A DNA stretch of 64,000 nt from Aestuariibaculum sediminum (GTDB lineage: Bacteria; Bacteroidota; Bacteroidia; Flavobacteriales; Flavobacteriaceae), in assembly GCF_014596945.1 (NCBI RefSeq), contig NZ_JACVXB010000002.1, positions 306,172 through 370,171 on the forward strand, read 5' to 3'. The number at the start of each line of letters is the position of its first letter. Position 1 is the first letter of the stretch. Positions 26,337 through 38,300 of the stretch are shown here, piece by piece. Position numbers and translations under genes: made by a program. The notes below the pieces were generated by a model. The model was not told the origin of the DNA and made no database searches. It saw only the letters and a program-made list of their open reading frames with translations.

Positions 26337-29300
26337 ATGAAAAATTTTACTTTTATAAAACCAGTTTTGGTTATTTTAATATTACTGCTTTACTACAGTG
26401 GTACTGCCCAAACCTACAAAGCATTTAGCGTTCGAGAAAAAGTTGATGTTAGAGGAAGTATGCTAGTTATAGGTAACAGTATTCTTGGAGAAAATAATCA
26501 GGATTTTAACGATTTCTCAAGAGATAATCAGGATATCGATATGCAATATATTGATATTGATGGAGATGCCTCAACCTTTAGTTCGAGTAGTGCCGATTTA
26601 TTATTAATGCCTCATGAGGATGGTTCGGCAACCACGTGCTACCGAGTGGCTTTTGCTGGATTATATTGGAGTGCGGTTTTAAAAAGTGGCGAAAATCGAT
26701 CGAACATTACCAATGCTAAATTTAAAGTACCAGGTAGTTCTACGTATACCGATATTTCAGGAGAATTAATTTACGATGCCATAGCCAGCCCAATTGTTTC
26801 AGAAACAGGAGAACCAGGTAACACACCTTATGCGTGTTTTGCCGATGTAACCGATATCGTTTCTTCACTCACAGATATCGAAGGAACCTACACTATGGCG
26901 GATGTGGTTTCTAGTGAAGGGTTTAACAATTCTACAGGTTTAAGTGCAGGTTGGTCACTTATTATTATTTATGAAGATCCAGAATTACACACCAAATCAT
27001 TTACCTTATTTGATGGGTTTAGTCATATTTATGACGGACACCAGGAAACTATTCCGGTAACCGGTTTTAGAACACCACCGTCCGGGCCAGTAGATTTACA
27101 ATTTGCTTATGGTGCTTTAGATGGCGATCGTACAAAACGTGCCACAAAATTAGAAATTAACGGAAAGGAAGTTACTACCGACGATAGAAGCGCAAATAAG
27201 TTTTTTGGATCGGTAATTGAAAATTTTGGATTTGGGCATACACCTAATCCGGCCAGTATAAATTATCCGCGTGTCCCTAACAGTGAGAATACTTTAGGAT
27301 ACGATACTGGTTTGTTGGAAATTCAGGATGCTGAACCAGAATTTATTGGAAATGATGATACCTCGGCCGACTTTAGATTACAGGTAGCCAGAGGGCAAGC
27401 CGATCCAGTGTTTGCATTTTTTAGTGCTTTTGCTGTAGATGTTATTTCACCAGATATAGAATTAATAAAAACTGTAGAAGATACCAGTGGAGATGATATT
27501 GATGGTGCCGATGTGTATTTAGGTCAGCAGCTGTTTTATGAAATTACATATCAAAGTACTGGTAATGATAATGTTATAGATTTTACGATTAAAGATGTAT
27601 TACCGGATAATATTGTTTTCGATCCTAATGATGTAGACTTAACAAATGCTGGCGGAGCTACCATTCAATCCTATGATCCTGATACCAGAACCATCATTTT
27701 TGCAATACCTAATAGTTCTGTAGAAGTAAATGACCCGGTATATACCATACGTATACCCGTGCAGATTGTACCCAATTGTTACGATTTAAGTCAGGCTTGT
27801 TCCAATGAAATTCAAAATCAGGCTTTTGGTACTTACACAGGAGAAATTAGCGGTATTTTTATTCAAGACGAAGGAAGTTTTGCTTCCGAAGAATGTTTAG
27901 GGGTTCCTGGTTCTACAAACTTTTTAGTAGACATATCTAATTGTGAATTTAAAAGAACCGAAGTTTTATGTGGTTCTACGGTAGTATTAACGGCCGCCGA
28001 TGGTTACGATAGTTATTCATGGTCTACAGACCCATCAGGAACGCCGGTTGTGGGTACAGGTCAAACCTATACAGCTAACGGTACTGGAACATATTACGTA
28101 CAAAATACAACATCTTCAACCTGTATTTCAATTCAGGAGGAAATTACGGTAATACCATATGGTAATACCATTACCAATCCAATTATACCTTACGCAGATT
28201 TATTACCAATATGTCCTAATGATGGTAAGGTTTTACCATACATATTTTTATGTGGAGCAAACGACATTCGTAATATACAAACAGGTATTAGTGATGCAGT
28301 ATCTATAAACTGGCAAAAGCTTGACGAAGCGAGTTGCGATGAAATTTTAGTAGATGATTGTGCTAATGAAAATGAAGATTGTACATGGAATACTGTTACC
28401 ACAGGACCCGATTTTATAGCCGACGATGCTGGACAATTTAGAATTGTAATCAACTATCCTGGAGGGTGTTTTAGTATTTTCTACTTTAATGTTTATCAAA
28501 ATTTACTAGAGCCAACCATTACGGCAAAAGATATTATTTGTACAACCCCTGGTGAAGTTAGAGTAGGTGGAGTTCCTTCTGGATATGAATATAGTTTAGA
28601 TCCTAATGGTCCTTATCAAACATCAAATGTATTTACAATTAATACGCCAGGATATTACACAGCTTATATCAGACAAGTTGGAGTTGATACTAATCCATGT
28701 ATTTTCCAAACACCTGAGATTTATGTAAGAAACCGTGATGCCAATATTACTGAATTTGTTACCCAACCAAATTGTAACGGTGATAAAGGAACTATTAAAT
28801 TGGCAGTTAATGATGCATTACCACAGTATTATTACAGTTTATCTTCTGGAGGAACTGTAATTAATAGTGTAGGGCCAATAATGGATAGCGATTATACCTT
28901 CGGAAATCTTAATGCAGGAACGTATACTTACGATATCTCTACAGATGATGGATGTGTTTTTACCGGAACAATAGAAATTATTGAACCAGATCCTATTACT
29001 GTAACTTCAGCTATTACCAAACCTTTAACGTGTACCGATGGAGAAATAACGGTTTATCCTGTTGGTGGAACACCACCTTATCAGTACTTTGTAAATGGTA
29101 ATACCATTTCTCAAGATTCACCTGTAATTGCAGCACCAACACCAGGAACTTACGAGATTTTAGTTCTTGACGTCAATAACTGTAGTGCTATAACCTCCCA
29201 AACTATTGAAGAGATTTTGCCTCCGGAATTTTCGGTTAACAAAACGGATATTTTATGTAACGGTGAAAATACAGGTAGCATTACATTTAATGTTACCAAT

Positions 29301-32300
29301 GCAAATGGTTATAGTATAAGCTATAGTATCGATAATGGTAATACGTACAGTTCTAACCCTAGTTTTTATAACTTACCAGCTGGTACGTACCCAACATTAA
29401 TAGAGTACACTTTAGATGGTGAAGAATGTTTTAGTGTAGCAGAAGATATAATCATTACAGAAACTCCAAATGCTGTTACAGCATCTGGAGGGGTGTCAGA
29501 ATTGGCAGGGTGTGGACCAAATGGGGAAGGGCGTGTACGCATTACTAATCCTCAAGGAGGAACACCACCTTACGAATATAGTTTTGATAATCAAATAAGT
29601 TGGACAACCGATAATGAAGCTTATGTGGCCCCAGGGACCTACACTTTATACATAAGAGATGCTAACGGTTGTATTTTTGCTATGCCAGGTATTGTTTTAG
29701 AGCCAGAGCCAGAAGCACCTTCTATAAGTATTTCGGATGTCGATTATAATTGTGATGGTACAGGTAATACAACGGTTACCGTAAATAATAGCTCATCTAA
29801 TTCATATTCTTATGGTTATTTAATTGATGGTGTAGAGAATCCTAATGTTGCCGATCCGCAAACATTTTTGGATGTTTCTGAAGGAAGCCATACTATAACT
29901 GTAACGTATCAACTAGAGACTGTGCCAACGTTTAGTAATTTATTGAACGAGGACTTTGGAAGTGGAGCACCAACAACCACATCTGGGATAGCTAGTGCGT
30001 ACTGTTTTAATGATCAGCGTGTCAATGGGCCTTATCCTTGCGGAACACGTTCAGTAGAAGACAATCAGTACTCTGTTGCTAGTTTCTTCTGGAGATCAGA
30101 CGACCCAAATGCTAATAATACAGGTGCTTGGTATCATTTTAGTGATCATACAACAAATGGTGCAGACCCGGATGGAAGATTTTTATTGGTAAATATTGGC
30201 TCAGCAGCGGGACCTTACGGTATTTTGTATAGTAAGCCTATAAACGATGTAATTCCAAATCAGGATATTAAAGTTGATTTGTATGTTGCTAATTTAATGC
30301 GTACCGTAAATGCCGATCGTGATGATCCGGATTTCAGAATTCAATTGGTTGATGGCGCAGGTAATGTTATTGCAGAAGATTATACTGGAATCGTACCTAA
30401 AAATGAGCAATGGAATTTTAGAACCTTAACTTTAAACCCGGGCAACAATACAGATTTAACGTTTGTTATTCGCTCAGGAAGCGTACAATATTATGGGAAT
30501 GATGCGCTTATAGATGATATTAGTGTATATCAACTACCAAAAACATGTATTGAACAAGTCGATTTTCCGTTTATTATAGACCCAGGTCAAGCTTTTGCAG
30601 CAGATATCGTTTCAACTAGTGATGTAACCTGTGCTAGTGCTGGAGATGGTACTATCACTATTGCAGCGCAAAATTTCGATACAACTAACGGCTATCAATA
30701 TTCAATCGACGGAGGAACAACATGGAACACAACGACGAGTTCACCTTTTACAATTTCAGGATTGACTGAAGGTACGTACAATGTGATTGTTCGTTATGAT
30801 GCTTCATCCGATGGGGTATGTGATGCAACTTTACAAGCTCAAATTTTAGCACCCGATGCTTTACAAGTAAATGCAGATACTACGCCTGTAACCTGTTTAG
30901 ATGGTTCAACGGTTACGGCTTCAGCTACAGGAGGAACACCTGCATACACTTTTGAATTACTGGATGCGACCATGGTGGTGATTAATACTTTCCCTGGAAA
31001 CGGAATATTAACTAATATCCCTGCGGGAGATTATACTGTTAGGGTTACCGATAGTAATGGTTGTGCGGCAACAACGCCAATAAGTTTATTAGCACCAACG
31101 AGTCCAACAGCTTCTATTGTAAATGCCGATTATTGTTATGATGCTGCTAATGGAGCTACTTTAGAAATAGCGGCTTCTGGTGGAAACCCACCGTATGAAT
31201 ATAGTGTTAATGGAGGTGCATTTCAATCGAGTCCTATTTTCGCTAACTTAACGCCAGGTACTTATGATTTTATTGTAAGAGATGCTTATGGCTGTGAATT
31301 TCCTTTAACAAGCGAAACTATTGCAAATCAGGTTAATATATCTGCTAATTTAACAAAAGAATTAGATTGTACCGTGTCGCCCGATGCCGAAATTTCGGGT
31401 ACAGTTTCAGAAGGATATCCGCCTTATACGGTAACATTAATTCAGGGCTCAGGAACTGTTAATCAGTCTGGAAATACTTTTTCATTATCAACAGGTGTTG
31501 CTGGGGATTATCAATTTCAGGTAACCGATGACAACGGATGTATTGCAGTTTCTAATGTTATTACTGTAAATCCAATTGAAAACCCTACAGCTACAACTAC
31601 AGTTATTAATCCGTTATGTAACGGTAGTAGCGATGGATCGGTTCAAATTGTACCTGCTGGTGGTGTAGGTCCTTATACGTATAGCTTCGATGGTAGTGCA
31701 TTTTCTAGCACCTCTTTATATAGTGGATTAGCCGCAGGAACGTATAATTATGAAATTCAGGATGCTAACGAGTGTATTTTCAGCGGAAGCGTAACCCTTA
31801 CAGAACCTACAACTTTAGTGGTTAATGCTACAGCGACAACATTTAGCTGTGCAGCCGATAATACAGCGCAATCGGCAACGGTAACCATTGATGTACCTAC
31901 AACAGGAACAGCTCCTTATTTGTACAGTTTTAATGCATCTGGGTATAGCGCATCAAATACTTTGGAAGTTAACGATAATGGTACAAATCAAACCATTAAC
32001 TATTCTGTACAAGATGCTAATGGCTGTACTGCTAATGGTTCTTTAATCATTTCAGCATTAAATCCACCAACCGATTTAGATTTTTCAGCAACTACGGTAA
32101 CCTGTATTAATACAACATCAACCGTGACAGTTACAGCGACTGATGGAGCAGGTTCTTTAACTTATGAAATTATTGCGCCGATTACCGTAGCGCCACAATC
32201 ATCGAATACTTTCTCAGGTTTAGCACCAGATACTTATGTGTTTAGAGTAACTGATGAAAATGATTGTTATTATGATGAGTCGTTTGTGATTGATCCAGTA

Positions 32301-35300
32301 ACACCAATTGCAATTACAGGAACTAAACTAAGTGATGTATTGTGTTTTGGAGGTAACGATGGTGCAGCACAGTTTGAAGTGTTTAATTCTACAGGATTTA
32401 CGTATACTGTAAATGGAGGAAGTAGTCAAGCAGGTTCATCTCCTATCAACCTTTCTAATTTAGTAGCTGGTTCTTATGTAGTGGAAGTTACCGATACAAC
32501 TACAGGCTGTACGGCAGATACTACAGTAACTATTTTAGAGCCTACCGATGCAGTCAGCGTAACTGCCTCGACGACAAATGTAAATTGTAATAATTTTAAT
32601 TCTCAAATTACAGCAATACCAGCTGGTGGTACACCAAGTTATACCTATGCAGTTGTAATTTCTGGAAATCCTGCTCCTGCTAATTCAGATTATGCTAGCG
32701 GTAATATTATCACGGTAGATACCAATAGCGGAACCAATTTAGTTTGGGATGTATACATTAGAGATGCGAATGGATGTACCAGTTTTACAACCGTTACTAT
32801 TGTTAATGATCCGTTACCAACAGTTACAGCACCAACAGTTGATAACCAGTGTACAGCTAGTTCTGGATTTACATTTACAGTAAGCGCATCTAGTGGCGTA
32901 CCGCCATATTCATACAGTATTAACGGCGGGGTGTCATACCAGTCAAGCTCAACTTTTACCGTTAATGCAGCAGGAAGCTACACCGTTATGGTAAGGGATG
33001 CGAATGGCTGTACGGCAACAGCAAGTACAACAACAGAGGTATTTGCACCTATTACGGCGAGTGCAGCATTAACAAAAGACATAACTTGTTCTAGCCCAAT
33101 GGAGGCCAGTATAGATATTACCGTTTCTGGAGGAAATACCCCTTATACCTACGAGGTTTCTACAGATGGAGGCACAACTTATACCAATATAGCAGGAGCG
33201 ACTTACACCACATCGGTTGCAGGAACGTATCAGTTTAGAGTTACCGATGCAAATGGATGTACAGAGGAAACACAGCAAGTTACTACAAATCCGGTTATAA
33301 ACATTACAGCAGATGTTATAAGCAATGACCCAACCTGTAACGGATATACTGATGGCTCTATTCAATTTAATCCAACAGCAGGCGAAGCGCCTTTCGAATA
33401 TAGTATTGATGGTGGAACCACATTCGTTTCAACTAATGTATTTGGCGGGTTAACCGCAGGAACATATAATTATGTTGTTAGAGATAGTAAGGGGTGTGAG
33501 TTAATAGATTCTGTTACACTAATCGATCCACCAGCTATTGTAGCAAATATTGTTATGAATCCAATTGTGTGTAATGCAAATACACCTGGAAGTTTTGATG
33601 TTTCGGTAACTTCAGGAGGAACAGCACCGTACACCTATTATTTATACGATAGAAATTATACGGAATTAGATACACATACTGAAAATAGTGCTGCAACTAC
33701 ACCTGTGCATAGCTTTACCGGATTAAATTTTGGTGATTATTATATCACCATTATAGATGCCAATGGTTGTGAATTTAACAGTGGTAAACTTAGAATAGAA
33801 ACTCAGCCTTATTTAGAGTTTGAAGGTATAGTAGATGTTAACTCTTGTGCTACAGGAGTAGATTACGAAGTAGAAACTACAGGAGGAACAGGACCATATA
33901 CTTATTCTATTTTAGGTCAGTTGGGTACAGAATTTGGACCTACAGCAAATATTACTCATGTTTTCACAGGTTTAGTGCATGGCGTAACCTATTATTTCCA
34001 GGTAGAAGATGTTAATGGCTGTATATCTATATTAGAAGCAACCATGCCACCTCCACCATCCAATATTGCAATTACTGGTACAATCATTAGTGATGTTAAT
34101 TGTTTTGGTGATACTAGTGGAGGCATAGATTTTACGGTACAGGATTACGATGGTTCGGTAACAGATATTAATTATCAAGTTTTAGATGCTTTAACATTAA
34201 ATCCGCTTACTCCAGCTGTTAACGGTACTTTAACAGGAACTCCGGGAGGACCTGTTTCAGGTAATGTTAGTGGATTACCAGCAGGAAGTTATGTAATACA
34301 AGCAACGGAAGTGGGTGGTACAGCGTGTTCTAACGCATTTACATTCGATGTAACACAGCCAACCCAACCTTTGTCGGCAGCTGTATCCAATGTGGTTAAC
34401 GCCAATTGTAATTCAGGAGCACAATTAACGATTACAGCTACTGGTGGAACAGGACCATACCAATATGCTGTTGGGGCACTTGGATTTTCACCGGCACCTG
34501 CAGATTTTGGTGCTAATAATGTGTTGGTACTAGATCCAAGTATTAGAACAAACTGGGATATTGTGGTACAGGATGCTAACGGATGTACTGTTAGATTAAA
34601 TGAAGATATTGCAACCGATGACTTGCCAACTATAGCCCCTGTTACTGAAGATTGTTTTACAGGAATAGCACGAATAGTAACGTTATCTGGAACAACGTTT
34701 AACGGAAACAGAACCTATAATGTTAATGGTGGAGCGTATCAAAGTAGTGCCGATTTCACAATAACCGCTGCGGGTACATACACATTCAATATTAAAGATG
34801 ATAACGGGTGTATAGCTTCAACAGTATTAGTTGTTAATCCGCCAATTTTATTGGATGCTGCATTAGATTTAGATTTAACCTGTACGAATGATGCAGAAAT
34901 TACTATAACACCATCGGGAGGATCGGGTACCTACAATTTATATGAAGTAAGTACAGATAACATCTTGTTTACAGCTATAGGAGGCACAACTTACACGACA
35001 AGTACCGCAGGAATGTATTATTTTAGAGTAACCGACGATGAGGGTTGTTCTGCTGTTTCAAATGCTATTGAAGTTTCACCGATTACGTCGCCAACACTTA
35101 CATATACTCAGTTAAATGTAACCTGTAATGGTAGTGCCGATGGTAGTATTATTGTGACAGCTGCCGATGGTATTGCGCCTTATGAATATAGAATAAGTAG
35201 CAACGGAGGACTTAATTGGTCGGTATGGCAAGCTACAAATGTGTTTAGTGGCCTAAGCGCAGGAACATACGAAATTCAAATAAGAGATAATAAAGAATGT

Positions 35301-38300
35301 GTATCTGGAACGGACACAGTAACTATTACCGAACCTACATTAGTTGACGGAACAATAGATTTAACTCAGGGATTAACCTGTGGCGCTAGTAACGCCACGC
35401 AACCTGCATTAATAACCGTTAATGGAAGTGGAGGTACAGCGCCTTACACGTATAGTTTCGACGGTGTTAATTATACATCTACAAATACATATGCGACTTA
35501 TTCCGCAGGTATCGTAAATGCTTGGATTAAGGATGCCAACGGGTGTACCATTGCTGCACCACTTAGTTTCGATATGCCTGCATTAAGTGTACCAACCGAT
35601 TTAGTTTTTAATAATAACCCAATAACATGTAACGACCCTACTACCGATGTAACCTTAACTGCTACCGGAGGAGTAGGGGTGTTATCTTATGAAATTATTT
35701 CGCCTAGTGCCGTAGGTCCTCAAGCGTCTAATGAATTTACAGGATTAGCACTTGGCACGTACGTGTTTACTGTAACAGATGAAAATGGTTGTTATTACAC
35801 AGAGTCTTACACCATTGCACCAGTAACCAATATTACGGTATCAGGACAATTAATCAACGATGCTTTATGTACAGGAGATGCTAATGGAATCGTAGAATAT
35901 ACAGTTGCTAATTTCAGCGGAACTTATAGTTATAATATAAATGGTGGTGGAGAAATTGTAGGGCAGACAAATACCACTGTTTCAATCACTGGTGTTCCGT
36001 CAGGAGACCAGACTATAACCGTAACCGATGAAGTAACAGGTTGTACCGATACATTCACAGTAACTGTTAGTGAACCAACGCCAGTAAGTTTAGCCGAAAT
36101 AGATAAAATTAATGCTAATTGTAATTTTGGTGCTCAGGTAACTGTTGAAGCCAGTGGAGGAACGCCGCCATATCAATATGCATTTGTAATTGATAATTCA
36201 GCTCCAGTAACAGCCGATTATTCAAATAGTAATACTGCTGTATTAGACCCAGCAACATCAACCAATTGGGATGTATGGGTTATGGATGCTAATGGTTGTA
36301 CCGATCAAATAGATGTAGTCATTACTACCGATCCGTTACCAAGTGTTACTGTACCTGCTTTATCAGATAATCAATGTAACCTAAATGGTGATCCGTTTAC
36401 TTTTACTGTAACGAACCCAACAGGAATTGCACCATTTAGCTACTCTATAGGTAACGGATATCAAACGAGTCCTACATTTACAGTGTCTACACCAGGAACT
36501 TATAATGTTACCATTAAAGATGGAAACGGATGTACATATACAGATTCTACACCAATAGAAGTGTACCCTGCACTGGATTTAAATGTTGCTGTTGCCACAT
36601 TACCAAGTTGTAGTGACAACGATGGTGTTATTACAGTAACTGGAGCAGGCGGTTCAGGTAATTATAGTTATGCCATTAGCCCGATTGTAGGAACAATTTC
36701 TGGAAATGTAATTTCAGGTGTGCCTGCCGGGACCTATACAGTAACTATTACTGATATTGATACTGGGTGCGACAATTCAGCTTCAATAACTTTAGCCCCT
36801 CCAACGCCAGTTACGTTTACTGCAACATCTACGGATGTAACCTGTAATGGAAATACCGATGGAACAATTACTGTGGAGTTACCAGCAAGTAATGATAACC
36901 CAATTTATACTTATGAAATTATAGCACCTATTTCTGTTGCGCCTCAAACATCTAATGTGTTTACAGGTTTGGCTCCTGGAACTTATACGGTTCGTGTTGT
37001 TTCGGGAAGAAATTGTGAGGCACAGCAAGATGTTGTAGTAGGAGAACCAGATGCTATTGTGGTGCCATCTCCAACGGTTGTAGAATATGCTTGTACACCA
37101 GACACAAATGCGGTAAACTTTGCAAGCATAACAGTTTCAGGTGTAACCGGTGGCTCAAACAATTATGTGATTTACGAATTCTTTAGGGATGGAAATTTAG
37201 TACAGTCTGGAGCGAATAACGTATATAATGAAGCTGATTTCCTTGGCGGAAATTATACCATCAATGTATATGATGAAAATGGTTGTTCCGGGACAACTAC
37301 GGCAGTAATAGCTCCCTTTGTGAGAATTGATGCTATTGATGTCGCTATAAATAACGCCATCACATGTATTAATGATGAAGATATTACAGTTTCAGCAACC
37401 ACATCAGGTGGAATCGCTAATCTTCAATTTACAGTTGAAGATACCGATGGAACAACTACAGGAGCGATTTATAATCAAACCAATAGATCTGGCGTTTTCA
37501 CAGGTTTACCAGTTGGAAACTATATCATAACAGTATACAATGTTGATACAGGGTGTAGTTTACAAACGGTTCATTATGTAAATAATCCGAATACTTTCGA
37601 ATTAGACATTGAAAGTATTACCGATGTTACCTGTTTTAGTGATAACGATGGTAGTGTAACATTTACATTAATTGATAACATACCAACCCCAGTAGATGAT
37701 GCTGGCCCGTTTGATTATGAAGTATATAATACCACCGATTTAACAAATCCGGTGCAAACGGGAAGTTCGCCAGATGCGGGACCGATAACTATTACTGGAT
37801 TGGCATCAGGAACTTATACCATCAATGCCACATTAACTAACGCACCTTATTGTTTAGTAACCACAAACGTTACCATTACAGCACCTAATGCTGCCTTAGC
37901 GATAGATAGTTCGCATACCGATATTACGTGTATTGGTAACGATGGAACAATTACGATAACTGGTTCAGGAGGTTGGCCAGGTGATTACGAATATCAATTA
38001 GAATTGAATGGCGGTAGTATAATATCAGCATTCAGCAATACGTATTATTTCGAAGGACTTTCAGCAGGTATTTATACAGCAAGTGTTAGAGATAGTCAAG
38101 GTTGTATCGTGACCGAAGAAATTGAGTTAATCGATCCACTGCCAATAGATGCCATTATTACCCCAAGTACAACTATGTTATCATGTTTTGGTGATAAAAC
38201 GGCAAGTATAACAGTAACGAATATTTTAGGAGGTCAAGGAGGTAATTATATGTTTACCCTAAATATGGTTTCGCCTGTACAGAGCTCTTCAGGACCACAA

